Assembly: GCF_003437535.1 (NCBI RefSeq)
Contig: NZ_QSQT01000047.1
Coordinates: 1-21,817 of the forward strand
DNA from: Phocaeicola plebeius
GTDB lineage: Bacteria > Bacteroidota > Bacteroidia > Bacteroidales > Bacteroidaceae
DNA length: 21,817 bases
Direction of reading: 5' to 3'
Below, in pieces: positions 1 to 8,659 of the stretch (positions within the stretch are counted from its first letter, which is position 1; every line of letters starts with the position of its first letter). The notes beneath the pieces were generated by a model. It was given only the letters and a program-made list of their open reading frames with translations, was not told the origin of the DNA and did no database searches. Position numbers and translations under genes: made by a program.

Positions 1-167
<167 letters not shown>

Positions 168-182
168 TCAAATTTTACCCTG

Positions 183-214
183 CAAAGATATAGAAAAAGC
201 CCCGTACTGCCAAT
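183..214 (-). promoter_or_regulatory. Bacteroidetes-type promoter for gmd
   Basis: Read on the minus strand, TATCTTTG at 190-183 is an exact match to the Bacteroidetes -7 pattern TAnnTTTG. ATTG at 214-211 fits the -33 TTTG with a 20-base spacer. The expected transcription start is roughly 20 bases before the gmd start codon at 161. The -33 box lies inside the loop of the upstream terminator hairpin. Confidence 0.6.
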
Positions 215-231
215 GACAGTCGGGGCTTTTC
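194..231 (-). terminator. Strong intrinsic terminator ending the capsule operon
   Basis: AAAAGCCCCG at 195-204 pairs perfectly with CGGGGCTTTT at 221-230. The stem continues, after one bulged T, with ACTG (206-209) and CAGT (217-220), leaving a 7-base loop. On the minus strand the hairpin is followed by a run of five T. It stands 22 bases beyond the stop of the last capsule-operon gene, where a rho-independent terminator is expected. Confidence 0.9.
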
Positions 232-253
232 TTCTGATTATATGCCTTTTGCT

Positions 254-697
254 TTAGAATTTCTTAAACTTTAATATGGCATAATCAGACTCTAAGGTCA
301 TGTATTTCCCGTTTGTTTCCACTACCTTGAACGTCGTATTCACATCGTTTAGTCCGTAGGGCTCCAGTTCCCATACCTCAGCCGGACGGGAGTTTTCTGG
401 AAGGTCATACGTGCTCATGTCGTTCATGGTGATGCTATTACTTGCTTCATCGTACTGGTATCTTCCGCGGAAAGGAGTCAATCCCTGTGGCCCTTGCTTC
501 TCTGCCACTTCCACTACCCAAAGCTGTATACTGTAATAGATGCGTTCGCACGGATGCACCTCATTGTCTGCTTTCGTAGTAAATTCCAATAATTGCCAGT
601 GTCCTTCAATCTCAGTGTTTATTGGTTCCTTCTTGCAGTCGTTGCATATCATGGCCAGTACCATCATGCAAAGCCCTATATAGAAAATTCGTTTCAT
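254..697 (-). CDS. Small exported lipocalin-like protein
   Basis: The protein has 147 residues and starts with a basic-hydrophobic export signal (MKRIFYIGLCMMVLAMIC). Cysteines at 18 and 21 precede a KKE stretch, as in many Bacteroides lipoproteins, although neither cysteine has a textbook lipobox, so lipidation is uncertain. The body has IEGHWQLLEF near the start, a middle strand GRYQYDEASNSITM and a terminal YMTLESDYAILKFKKF. That alternating strand pattern and the W-Q-L opening resemble the small lipocalin-like barrels that often close Bacteroidales capsule operons. It lies 14 bases after wzi and directly before the terminator, so it is co-transcribed with the export genes. Its role is unknown; a periplasmic or outer-membrane accessory function in capsule handling is inferred from context only. 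Confidence 0.65.
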   Translation of the reverse strand: MKRIFYIGLCMMVLAMICNDCKKEPINTEIEGHWQLLEFTTKADNEVHPCERIYYSIQLWVVEVAEKQGPQGLTPFRGRYQYDEASNSITMNDMSTYDLPENSRPAEVWELEPYGLNDVNTTFKVVETNGKYMTLESDYAILKFKKF

Positions 698-711
698 ACT
701 TCTTTCTTCAA

Positions 712-2199
712 TTAAAAAATAACTCCTGTTTTTCTGATGGTTAGCATGCCTCCTGTAGAATTACCCAAGTAATTACCTCGGTCAAGTCCCAGTGCAGCCG
801 AAGCACTCCATCCTTTTGCCCATTTCGGTGTATAAGTTGCTTCATAGAGCGAACTGAATTGTTTTCTTTGTTGGTCAAGAGGAATGTCGTATGTGCCCCA
901 GTGACGGGCAAATGAAATCAGCATGCGGTATCCCCACTCCGGAGAAGGCTGTCCGCTGATGCCCAGGTGATGTGCTCTTACGCGATTACTCCGGAAAGAA
1001 ATACTATGGTCTGCATTATAGGCCGGTCCTGGAAGCAATGGGTTGCCCATGCCCATACCTTGGTGCTGCCAGCCTCCATAAATATAATGATTGTAATAAT
1101 TATCGTCGGCGCTGATTTGGTATTCAGGAAACTGTCCCCAAAAGCTATCAAATAACAGGGGACCTGCTTGGTCCTTTGTGCAAAGTCCTTCCCATACGGC
1201 CGAAGTTATCCACCGGTTTTTCGGAAAAGTAATTTCCAGTCCGATTTGTCCGTCTTTCCAGCGTCCATATTCCCAAAACATCTGCGATGTATCTTCAAAA
1301 TAATGTTCCAGATAAGCCCGGAACTTCCATTGTCCCAAATAGTAATTCAGTGCGAAGTTCCAGCTTCCTAACATGTTCCCTTCCACGTTTACTTGTTCTC
1401 CTTCGGGAGTATCACTTCCTCCTGCTTGAGGGAAAAAAGCTTTCCAGTAAGCCTTCAAATTGTCCGGCATGTCCAGCACATTCTCTGTACTTCCATCTTC
1501 CAATTTCAGATAGCGGTCACCACCAAACTGTGTCGCCATTAAAAGGCCGAATTCAAATTCCAATGGCAGTTTTTCCTTGTTACCTAACCGCAGCATAAGC
1601 GATTTGCTATGGTAAAGCACATCTTTTGTGAAATACTGCCCTGGTTGTACAAAATCCTTTTGCCAGCCATTGTCTGTAAATGAACCGTATGCAATGTGTC
1701 CTTTAAAAGCCAGCCATCCCTTTGTGCCCGGCACGTTCAGAAACTCCTTGATTTCTCCTCTGATTTGCGGAATCGGTTGCGTGTTAGGCCCTTCCACCAT
1801 CATTCCGCTACTTAGTGCTGTGTTCTTGGTCAGCGGAAAACCCGGGCGTTCCTTACTTCCGATGCTCAGTGTCAGCATCTTCCAGGAAAAATCACTGTAT
1901 ATCTGATGAATGAACACATCTTGTGCCTGATGAATTCCTCCCGCCATGTCTAGTCCGGCTTCAATACGCCATCCGCGTTTGAATTGTTTCTCGTAAGAGA
2001 TTCCTGCCAACAGATATCCCGAGTTCGGATTTGTGCTTCCTAATCCGTAACGGTTTCCTGTGAACCACAATGGAGCGTACGTACCGTCTCCGGCAGTAGC
2101 TCCTAATTCTACATGGTAGGTGAGGGAAGAGTTCTCAGTCTGTGCCTGCGCCAAACTGCCGGATAATATAGCAAAGAGTAAAATTGCTTTTAGTTTCAT
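712..2199 (-). CDS. wzi: Capsule assembly protein Wzi family, outer membrane
   Basis: The protein has 495 residues, close to the size of known Wzi proteins (about 480). It has a clear signal peptide (MKLKAILLFAILSGSLAQAQ, cleavage after AQA). The rest is rich in alternating aromatic strands with many W, Y and G residues, for example YLLAGISYEKQF, WRIEAGLDMAGG and WNFALNYYLGQWKF, as expected of an outer-membrane beta-barrel. Wzi is a surface lectin-like barrel that attaches the capsule to the cell. The N-terminal part with LGATAGDGTYAPLWFTGNRYG and the later ERPGFPLTKNTALSSGMM match my recollection of the Bacteroidetes branch of this family. The gene is 14 bases after wzz and has higher GC than the glycosyltransferase core, so it probably belongs to the conserved flank of the locus. 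Confidence 0.85.
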   Translation of the reverse strand: MKLKAILLFAILSGSLAQAQTENSSLTYHVELGATAGDGTYAPLWFTGNRYGLGSTNPNSGYLLAGISYEKQFKRGWRIEAGLDMAGGIHQAQDVFIHQIYSDFSWKMLTLSIGSKERPGFPLTKNTALSSGMMVEGPNTQPIPQIRGEIKEFLNVPGTKGWLAFKGHIAYGSFTDNGWQKDFVQPGQYFTKDVLYHSKSLMLRLGNKEKLPLEFEFGLLMATQFGGDRYLKLEDGSTENVLDMPDNLKAYWKAFFPQAGGSDTPEGEQVNVEGNMLGSWNFALNYYLGQWKFRAYLEHYFEDTSQMFWEYGRWKDGQIGLEITFPKNRWITSAVWEGLCTKDQAGPLLFDSFWGQFPEYQISADDNYYNHYIYGGWQHQGMGMGNPLLPGPAYNADHSISFRSNRVRAHHLGISGQPSPEWGYRMLISFARHWGTYDIPLDQQRKQFSSLYEATYTPKWAKGWSASAALGLDRGNYLGNSTGGMLTIRKTGVIF

Positions 2200-2213
2200 A
2201 GAGAATTGTGGAA

Positions 2214-3305
2214 TTAATCTTTCTTTTTCAGTTCATTCTTGAAATCATGATAAATATCTTTCCCGAAAAGAATCCATGCAGATTCAAACACAAAAGCTAA
2301 AAATGCAAAAGCAATGATGATGAGCATTTTCTTGGGAGATGCCGGAACAAGTGGTACGGTGGCCGGTTCCACTACGGCAAACACAGGTTTGGCCTCTTGT
2401 AGTTTTCCTCGAAGTACTTGGAGTTGGGCCATGGACTGACTGTAGATTTGTTCTGCTAGGCTCAAGTTCTTTTGCAGTCTTTCTTTTTCAGAGGTTACGG
2501 TCTGGAGAATCACATTCCGATTGGCATCTGCAAATTTGGCATATTCCTGCTGGGCCGCAAAATATTCTTTTTGGTATTGTTCACACAGACTAAGTTGGAA
2601 GTCAAAATCTTGTTTTGCTTTGCGCGTGCGGTAATCGGTAATATATTCTTGTAGCTTATGAACGGCACTGTCTGCTACTATGGCGGCTGCAAGTGGGTCC
2701 TGTAGGGAAACTGTGACTTTCGTCATATTGCTTTTCTTGTCTGTTTCCACTTCCAATACTTTTTTTAGCATTTCGATTCTTCCGCTTTGTTCCGGAGTCA
2801 GCCGGAAAGGGTTAATAGTTTTTGCGCTATCTTTAGGGGTTTCCTTAACAAGAGATTTTATTCCTCCAATAAGTATTCCTGGGGCTCCTATTACATAATT
2901 CCACCAAGGTTTCTTTTCTGTATCGAGATAATCGTAAAGTATAATGCTGTCCTCTTTTTGGGTTTGGATAGGAATTTGAAGCATTTCCAATACGAAAGGA
3001 TTGGTCTTTACAATCTCTGGGAACATATTGAAGGTTAGGGCATCCTCGCCAAATCCAGTAGTCATGTTCCCTAAACCAAACATGGAAGCAATGCCGGATA
3101 ATCCACTCGTAGAGTTGATTCCAGATTCAGGGGATAAGTTTACTTTTACTTGATAAGTTTTGGGTACGCTGAAACCACCAATAAGCCCTGCTACGATACC
3201 TACTCCTATGGCTTTGTATATTTTTTTTCTGTTTGAGTATAATTCTCGGAATAATTCTATTAAGTCAATCTCTTGAGATTCATTCTTTTGTTCGTTTCCT
3301 GTCAT
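2214..3305 (-). CDS. wzz: Polysaccharide chain-length determinant (Wzz family)
   Basis: This 363-residue inner-membrane protein has the Wzz architecture. A short cytoplasmic N-terminus (IDLIELFRELYSNRKKI) is followed by a first membrane segment at about 31-48. A large periplasmic part has a long coiled-coil-prone helix at about 215-305 (KQDFDFQLSLCEQYQKEYF and following). A proline-rich stretch EPATVPLVPASPK at about 313-325 comes directly before the second membrane segment at about 327-347. The family sets the modal length of Wzy-made polymers. No kinase domain follows the second membrane segment, so it is the Wzz type rather than the full Wzc type. It is preceded by a 236-base spacer and followed closely by wzi. 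Confidence 0.9.
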   Translation of the reverse strand: MTGNEQKNESQEIDLIELFRELYSNRKKIYKAIGVGIVAGLIGGFSVPKTYQVKVNLSPESGINSTSGLSGIASMFGLGNMTTGFGEDALTFNMFPEIVKTNPFVLEMLQIPIQTQKEDSIILYDYLDTEKKPWWNYVIGAPGILIGGIKSLVKETPKDSAKTINPFRLTPEQSGRIEMLKKVLEVETDKKSNMTKVTVSLQDPLAAAIVADSAVHKLQEYITDYRTRKAKQDFDFQLSLCEQYQKEYFAAQQEYAKFADANRNVILQTVTSEKERLQKNLSLAEQIYSQSMAQLQVLRGKLQEAKPVFAVVEPATVPLVPASPKKMLIIIAFAFLAFVFESAWILFGKDIYHDFKNELKKKD

Positions 3306-3541
3306 TTTAATTATTTGTTATTTGGGTAAGTATTGATGTTAATATATGTTGTAGAAAAATTTTTAGATGATTTTTCCATATAAAATGTACCTTATTTATT
3401 ATGCCAAATAAGTTAGAGTTAGGTATTTCTCTTAATAGTAAATTGAGTGATTATTATAAATCAGGTCTTTTCTTTCGCCGTTTTATGAGCAAAGATTTGT
3501 TTTCTATAAAACGATAGTAAATAATGGTAATTTGTATCGTA
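3306..3541. other. AT-rich spacer between GT2 gene and wzz
   Basis: This 236-base stretch contains no convincing gene. The minus strand has no good TAnnTTTG promoter box; the nearest, AATCTTTG at 3498-3491, has one mismatch and no -33 partner. A weak hairpin lies at its right edge and is listed separately. The spacer marks the border between the variable glycosyltransferase core and the more conserved wzz-wzi end of the locus. Confidence 0.5.
3507..3540 (-). terminator. Weak hairpin after the last glycosyltransferase gene
   Basis: ACGATA at 3511-3516 pairs with TATCGT at 3535-3540, and on the minus strand the stem is followed by TTTT. It begins directly after the stop codon of the GT2 gene. 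The stem is only six pairs and AT-rich, so it may only weaken transcription into wzz or have no effect. Confidence 0.3.
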
Positions 3542-4390
3542 TTATAGTTTGCTATGATTATCTTTTATTGAATTATTATTTCTATTCTTTATTTGTGATA
3601 GACATCTTTTATTTGTTTTAGTTCTCTTTTTATCAATAATCCATCCCCATTTATTGAAATATTTTATGGTAGAGCAGATATGATATTTTAAAAGTTTCTT
3701 CTTTTTGTAAGAACCTTTATCATATTCGTGATATACTGAGACATTTGGATAAAACATTGTTCGAGAGATTTCTCCTATTCTTCTACACAAATCAACATCT
3801 TCGCAATACATAAAATATCTTTCATCAAAAAGGCCAACTTTTTTAATTATATCCATTCTAACAAACATGAAACACCCGGATAATACAGGAATCTCCATAA
3901 TCGTGTTATATCCTGAGTGGTGAAGCTCATATTTTGCGTCGATTTTTTGTTTAATTGCTTTTATGGGAATAAATCTTCGTCCAATCAGGTTTATTGGGGT
4001 TGGAATAAGTTTGCATAGAAGCTGTGTTTCTCCATTTGGATAAAGGATTTTTGGCATAACTTGGCCGCAGTCATTATTTTTATCCATAAAAGATGTAAGT
4101 TCTTCAATAACGTTATCCTTCCAGTATATATCAGGATTTATAATAACATGATATTTTGCTCCTTGAGCTAAGGCCATTTCTAATGCTATATTATGTCCGT
4201 GTCCAAAGCCTAGGTTTTGGCTATGTATATATTTAATTTTCTCTGATATTTGAGAATATTCACGAAGACTGTCATTGGAAGAATTATCTATTATATAAAA
4301 AATAGATATGTTTGAATTTAAGATACACTTAATGAGTCTTAAAAGGTCTGATGGTTTTGTATGAAAAGTAACAAGTGATGCTGTTATCAT
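3542..4390 (-). CDS. GT2 glycosyltransferase, rhamnosyltransferase-like
   Basis: The protein has 282 residues and a GT-A fold of family GT2. It opens with ITASLVTFHTKP and has the nucleotide-binding IIDNSSND at about 33-40, then NLGFGHGHNIAL and the DXD-equivalent INPDIYW at about 84-90. The acceptor-side signature is GCFMFVRMDIIKKVGLFDE followed by FMYCEDVDLCRRI, which is typical of the WbbL-like rhamnosyltransferase group. It would add a sugar, perhaps L-rhamnose or a related 6-deoxyhexose, to the lipid-linked repeat unit on the cytoplasmic face. The lysine-rich tail (about residues 232-282) is not part of the catalytic domain. Donor specificity cannot be read from sequence. It follows the GT4 gene with one base between them. 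Confidence 0.85.
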   Translation of the reverse strand: MITASLVTFHTKPSDLLRLIKCILNSNISIFYIIDNSSNDSLREYSQISEKIKYIHSQNLGFGHGHNIALEMALAQGAKYHVIINPDIYWKDNVIEELTSFMDKNNDCGQVMPKILYPNGETQLLCKLIPTPINLIGRRFIPIKAIKQKIDAKYELHHSGYNTIMEIPVLSGCFMFVRMDIIKKVGLFDERYFMYCEDVDLCRRIGEISRTMFYPNVSVYHEYDKGSYKKKKLLKYHICSTIKYFNKWGWIIDKKRTKTNKRCLSQIKNRNNNSIKDNHSKL

Positions 4391-4391
4391 A

Positions 4392-5504
4392 TTAAATAAT
4401 AGACTTAATTTTTTCTATGAATTTACCTTCATTATAGTTATTTATGAATATCTTTTGGGCTTTTGATTTCTCTTCGGAGTTAATATCACAGTGTTTTTTT
4501 ATTTTCTCTATAAAATCTTTTTTATTATTTGCTTTTATTAGAAACTTTCTGTTATCAGATATTATATTGTCAATACCCTCGAATGCAATATCTGTACCAA
4601 TTATTGGAGTACCTAATGCTAATGCTTCAATTACTTTTACTTTTACTCCTGCACCTGAGAAAAGAGGAGCTATAATAGCCTTTGATTTAGCTATTATTTT
4701 ATACGGATTATTAATAAAACCTAAGTATTCGATGTTAGTATAATTAGAAATAAGAACTTTAATTTCTGTATCCAATGCCCCTCCTATTATTTTAATATTA
4801 GTATCCTTACATGAAGGATAAACTTCTTTAATAAACCATTTTAATCCGTCCGAGTTTTCTTTTCTATTCCATGCTCCATAAAATACAAAATAATTCTCTA
4901 TTTCAATGTCTTTTAGGTTAATATCAAGTATTTCTTTTCCTATGTAAAATGGAACGATTTCAGAGTTCATTCCATACATACTCTTTATTAAAAACTTGTC
5001 TTTTGCAGAAAACGTAAATATGCTATTCCCATTTTTTAGTAAATTTTTTTCAGTCATTCTTACCAACCAATTATACAGAAATGAGAATTTTTTTCTTTGG
5101 TACTTTTGAGCTATAATGTCATGACACATCATTACTTTATATGGATGAATGATGGGTTTAGAATATATAAATGTTTGACTAAAATCAAAATATATCATAT
5201 CGTAATTATTCTGATTTTGTTTTAACCATTTATAAACAAAACTATTGTATCTAACTGTAAATAAGGGGAAACTACATTTGATTATTGAATAGTATAATGT
5301 CTTTAACACACTGTTTGTATTAAGTTCCATTATAACGTTTAAATTTTTAATATTTTTTATTGTGGTATTATGGTTGGGGTAATTCCAGTATATTATATCA
5401 ACACTATAGTCATGAGATAAATCTATCAAAAGTTGTAATGAATAATTTTGGCCAGCAGTTTTATTATTGATAGGATATGCTGTAATAAATAGAAGTCTAT
5501 TCAT
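4392..5504 (-). CDS. GT4-type glycosyltransferase
   Basis: This 370-residue protein has the GT-B two-domain layout. The N-terminal half opens with LLFITAYPINNKTAGQNYSLQLL, the loop that precedes the acceptor domain in GT4 enzymes. The C-terminal half has FYGAWNRKENSDGLKWFI, IKIIGG and then PLFSGAGVKVKVIEALALG followed by TPIIGTDIAFEGI, which holds the donor-binding E-x7-E region. It likely transfers a sugar from a nucleotide donor to the growing lipid-linked oligosaccharide. It begins five bases after the polymerase gene and ends one base before the GT2 gene, so the three are translated together. Its base composition is as AT-rich as that of its neighbours. The donor is unknown. Confidence 0.85.
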   Translation of the reverse strand: MNRLLFITAYPINNKTAGQNYSLQLLIDLSHDYSVDIIYWNYPNHNTTIKNIKNLNVIMELNTNSVLKTLYYSIIKCSFPLFTVRYNSFVYKWLKQNQNNYDMIYFDFSQTFIYSKPIIHPYKVMMCHDIIAQKYQRKKFSFLYNWLVRMTEKNLLKNGNSIFTFSAKDKFLIKSMYGMNSEIVPFYIGKEILDINLKDIEIENYFVFYGAWNRKENSDGLKWFIKEVYPSCKDTNIKIIGGALDTEIKVLISNYTNIEYLGFINNPYKIIAKSKAIIAPLFSGAGVKVKVIEALALGTPIIGTDIAFEGIDNIISDNRKFLIKANNKKDFIEKIKKHCDINSEEKSKAQKIFINNYNEGKFIEKIKSII

Positions 5505-5509
5505 AAAAA

Positions 5510-6562
5510 TTAATAAAATAAATTGAGGTCAATATTGTAAGGTAGAAGATTCACTTCTTCTCCACTTATGATGGCATTTTTAAAAAAATATATTGATAGA
5601 AAAATAAATAAAAAGTATGCATAACTAATTTTAGAAGGTTGTCTTTTATTATTATACACGGAGTATGGTATTAAGAAAATCATAGAAAGCATAAAATAAT
5701 TATTCATCCTAAGAATAATTTCGCTAAGAAAACCATTGTTGACAGCCAATAAACTTAATAATAAAAATGAGAAAAAATTCATATTAAAAAAGACTCTATA
5801 ATCTTCTTGGAAATCATTTGTAGCTTCTTTATATATAAAATATAATGATATAGAGCCAAACAAAATTGTAAGAAACAAACTAGGTGGGGAGAATATCATA
5901 TTTATATAAACCCCAAATGGAGTTAACGATATTAAGTATATAAATATTTTACTTCCGATAGTAAAAATAAGAAATAGTATAAATTTAGTAAGCCATCCTA
6001 TTTTTCGGTACAAAATGAAATATAATGGTATAAGCAATAAAACGGAAAGATGAAAACAGAACGCTGTCAGTAATAATATGACAGAATATTTGAAAAACTT
6101 GTGTTGCTGTATAAAAATGGTTGAATAAATAAAAATTCCCATAGCCGCATATTGCCTTATTAAGTTTAATGAGTTAAGGTAAAATGGCCCTACTGTAATA
6201 TATACCAAAATAGCCCCAAAATAATATTTTGCATCTAATCTTATTATAAATTTATAGAAGAAAATATTGGTTATTATAGCGCACGTTAAAAATAATAGCT
6301 GTTTTGTACCACCTATTATTCCGATAAATTTCATTATTAGTATGAATCCGTATTCTTTTATTTCTACCTCATTATTTTTTATTGCGTCATTAAATAATTC
6401 TACATATGTTGGGTAATCAATACCAACATGATCTCTAAAGCCAGAAAATATGATAAGAAATAAAAAAATGAATTGAATACATGTTTTTCTATATTTAATA
6501 TTTGCTACTTGTGAAAGAAAAAGAAAAAATAAATTTATTGTGTATAATAAAAAATATGGCAT
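5510..6562 (-). CDS. wzy: EpsG-type O-antigen/capsule polymerase (Wzy)
   Basis: The 350-residue protein is very hydrophobic, with about ten membrane segments spread over its length. The first loop contains FSGFRDHVGIDYPTYVELF, the conserved FR-x-D-YxxY region of EpsG-like polymerases. A later loop has LNLIRQYAAMGIFIYS, the RQ-x-AxGI motif of the same family, followed by the FHLSVLLLIPLY segment with its conserved histidine. Wzy joins flipped repeat units in the periplasm. It is the only polymerase candidate in the window. A 228-base spacer precedes it and the GT4 gene follows after five bases. The coding region is among the most AT-rich in the window, which is usual for wzy genes. Confidence 0.85.
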   Translation of the reverse strand: MPYFLLYTINLFFLFLSQVANIKYRKTCIQFIFLFLIIFSGFRDHVGIDYPTYVELFNDAIKNNEVEIKEYGFILIMKFIGIIGGTKQLLFLTCAIITNIFFYKFIIRLDAKYYFGAILVYITVGPFYLNSLNLIRQYAAMGIFIYSTIFIQQHKFFKYSVILLLTAFCFHLSVLLLIPLYFILYRKIGWLTKFILFLIFTIGSKIFIYLISLTPFGVYINMIFSPPSLFLTILFGSISLYFIYKEATNDFQEDYRVFFNMNFFSFLLLSLLAVNNGFLSEIILRMNNYFMLSMIFLIPYSVYNNKRQPSKISYAYFLFIFLSIYFFKNAIISGEEVNLLPYNIDLNLFY

Positions 6563-6790
6563 ATTTTAATTATTTATAGTAATATGTAAAATATTAATTA
6601 GAAGAAATGATTTACATACATATAGCTCGAAATTAATTATATGTTTGTATGGATAATATTTTTGTTGATGCTGACGATATGTATGATTTTGTAAAAATTC
6701 TAATTGTACATTATTTTTTAAATGTTTGTTTTGCTTTTATTTCTTTGTGTAAATTGTCTTTAGATAATATTTTACATTTTCTATTTATGC
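6563..6790. other. Very AT-rich spacer between glycosyltransferase gene and wzy
   Basis: This 228-base stretch interrupts an otherwise closely packed set of genes. I see no good promoter box on the minus strand. A small inverted repeat, TGTAAA at 6748-6753 with TTTACA at 6771-6776, lies soon after the stop of the upstream gene and might be a weak terminator. A 50-codon plus-strand reading frame (6649-6801) is present but has no visible ribosome binding site and runs over the neighbouring stop codon. The spacer is probably a recombination seam. Confidence 0.4.
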
Positions 6791-7807
6791 TTAAATGTTA
6801 AGAAGTGTTTTAAGCCAATTGTCTATACGTAAATTTTCTATATTATTTATTTTCTCATTGCTTATTCTTAAGAAATCTATTGGAACTATAGGATTATTTC
6901 TTTCTATAAAAGCAATCATTGAACTATTATATAATTGGGTCTCTTTTATAGTAATATTGGTTGTGAGAAGTTTCTTGTTCATCGCTAGAGCTTGAATCAA
7001 TCTATTTGATAATCCAGATTGGCATGGTATTTCAACATCTATGACACATAAACTATCTGCCATAATTCTATCTAACTCATTTTTGGGAATAGGTGTATAT
7101 GTGATTATATTATCTACAAGCATTCTTCCAATAAGTTTATGAATCATTTTTGAAAAATAACTATATTTCAAACGATAGATAAAATATGATAAGGTTTTAG
7201 GGTTAATATATATTTTTATATAAGTATTTAAACCTTTTTGTTTGGCATCTACAGCAATACGATTTAATATTTTGAAACGATCAGAATGAAGCTTTCCAAT
7301 AAAAAACAAATCATAAGTATATTTATTGTTAGATGTTTGGGGGGAATTTACGATGTTCCAAAATAGAGGGAGTATATTTAAATTATATTTTTTTGCATCA
7401 ACATAGTCAAATGTATATACTTTATCAAATAATGAAAAGTGGTTTGTAAAATCATAAAAGTTTATACTATCATATAAATACAATATAGTTTGAATCTTAG
7501 GATTTATTTTTCTTAAATGCTCAATCAGCGATTTGTCAAGAGAGAAACCATTTACGCATAAAAAATAATCGTACTTTTTTTTAGAATTAAATATGTTTTT
7601 ATTGAGTAATCTTTTTTTGTTGGGGTTAAAGTATTTAAAATATAGTTTCTTGATAGTTTTAAATTTACTTTTTCTATCTAACGGCGAAAATCGACCTTTA
7701 TAGTCTTCAATATAATCAACTTCAAAATTTAATTTATGTAATGCATGTTGTACTTGATTATGTAAATCAAATAATGCAGGCATAAATAATAGGATAGTTT
7801 TACTCAT
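6791..7807 (-). CDS. GT-B type glycosyltransferase, CgeB-like
   Basis: The protein has 338 residues. It opens with ILLFMPALFDLHNQVQHALHKL, a Rossmann-like start with an HNQV loop. The middle contains YDYFLCVNGFSLDK, TILYLYDSINFYDF and FDKVYTFDYVDAKKYNL, the pattern of spore-coat CgeB-like and related capsule glycosyltransferases in which the acceptor domain ends with a hydrophobic 'tyr-aspartate' strand. The donor domain has YDLFFIGKLHSDR, then DVEIPCQSGLSNRLIQALAMNKKLLTTN, where SGLSNRLIQALAM corresponds to the donor phosphate-binding region of GT-B enzymes. It likely adds one residue of the repeat unit. Its start overlaps the end of the preceding epimerase gene by eight bases. The donor sugar is unknown. 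Confidence 0.7.
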   Translation of the reverse strand: MSKTILLFMPALFDLHNQVQHALHKLNFEVDYIEDYKGRFSPLDRKSKFKTIKKLYFKYFNPNKKRLLNKNIFNSKKKYDYFLCVNGFSLDKSLIEHLRKINPKIQTILYLYDSINFYDFTNHFSLFDKVYTFDYVDAKKYNLNILPLFWNIVNSPQTSNNKYTYDLFFIGKLHSDRFKILNRIAVDAKQKGLNTYIKIYINPKTLSYFIYRLKYSYFSKMIHKLIGRMLVDNIITYTPIPKNELDRIMADSLCVIDVEIPCQSGLSNRLIQALAMNKKLLTTNITIKETQLYNSSMIAFIERNNPIVPIDFLRISNEKINNIENLRIDNWLKTLLNI

Positions 7808-8648
7808 CTAGTATGAATTTATGTTTTTTTAAAATAGTATTTATTTTTTTTGTGTCACCATATAAACAAGGAGAATCGTACACTCTTTCTGGGTAAACTC
7901 CATATTCTAATTTAATATTAAGTTTGTGTTCTGATATAAATTGTTCAACTCGTTCTGCTATACTTATTGGTTTACCACTACAGCAATTTATTATTCCATT
8001 AATTTCTTTTTGTACAGCTACACATGCTATTTGATGTGCCAATTCATCAACACAAATAAAGTCATACTTTGCTTTACCGGTTGTAAATGGAAATTTATTT
8101 TTTCCAGCTTCCTTTGCTTCCAGTAGTTTGGTAAATATTGAATGATTGTTTTTGTCATCGCCTAATATGTAATATGCCCTACACCACTGAAGAATACAAC
8201 TTTTTTCTTTGCAATATTGGAGCATGGCTCTTCTCAGTGTGTCTTTGGCAATTCCGTACATAGATAATGGGTTACAAGGCGTATTTTCATCTATGGCACC
8301 TTCATGATAACCAACTTCATGCATCGTTCCCATCACCACCAAATGCTTTAATCCTCCGTTAATCATTGATGTGAGGAACTTGAAATGAGCGGATAGATCA
8401 CCAATATGATTTAATGAGTTATGAACGAATCCGTCTCTCCATGCTAAATGAATACAAATCTCGGGGTTATTCATGATCTCATATATATTTTCTGTTGCTT
8501 CAAATAAATTGGCTTCTATCTTTTCAACTCTTTCATCTACATTATCCAAATGTAAATCACAAGCAATTACATTATGTCCCATATTTAACAGTTCGGATAC
8601 TACGTGTCTTCCAATATATCCGTTAGCACCAGTAACAAGTATCTTCAT
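7800..8648 (-). CDS. NAD(P)-dependent nucleotide-sugar epimerase/reductase
   Basis: This 282-residue extended short-chain dehydrogenase begins with ILVTGANGYIGRHVVSELL, containing the GxxGxxG cofactor motif. The active site is YGIAK (YxxxK) in NPLSMYGIAKDTLRRAM, with the preceding MGTMHEVG strand in the position of the catalytic Ser/Thr. ICIHLAWRDGF is the usual HLA strand of the family. It is shorter than typical UDP-galactose epimerases (about 340), as is common among 4-keto-sugar reductases that finish deoxyhexoses. It follows the larger epimerase gene with 11 bases between and overlaps the next gene, so the two SDR proteins may act in consecutive steps on one nucleotide sugar. The exact reaction cannot be assigned. 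Confidence 0.7.
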   Translation of the reverse strand: MKILVTGANGYIGRHVVSELLNMGHNVIACDLHLDNVDERVEKIEANLFEATENIYEIMNNPEICIHLAWRDGFVHNSLNHIGDLSAHFKFLTSMINGGLKHLVVMGTMHEVGYHEGAIDENTPCNPLSMYGIAKDTLRRAMLQYCKEKSCILQWCRAYYILGDDKNNHSIFTKLLEAKEAGKNKFPFTTGKAKYDFICVDELAHQIACVAVQKEINGIINCCSGKPISIAERVEQFISEHKLNIKLEYGVYPERVYDSPCLYGDTKKINTILKKHKFILDE

Positions 8649-8659
8649 TACTTATATAT

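Noticed and set aside
3306..3541. A separate promoter for wzz-wzi
   Set aside because: The nearest -7-like box (AATCTTTG) has a mismatch in the first base and there is no -33 TTTG at the right distance.
6649..6801. A plus-strand reading frame of 50 codons in the spacer before wzy
   Set aside because: It has no visible ribosome binding site, runs against all surrounding genes, overlaps the end of the neighbouring glycosyltransferase gene and has no recognisable protein pattern. A chance frame in AT-rich DNA is more likely.
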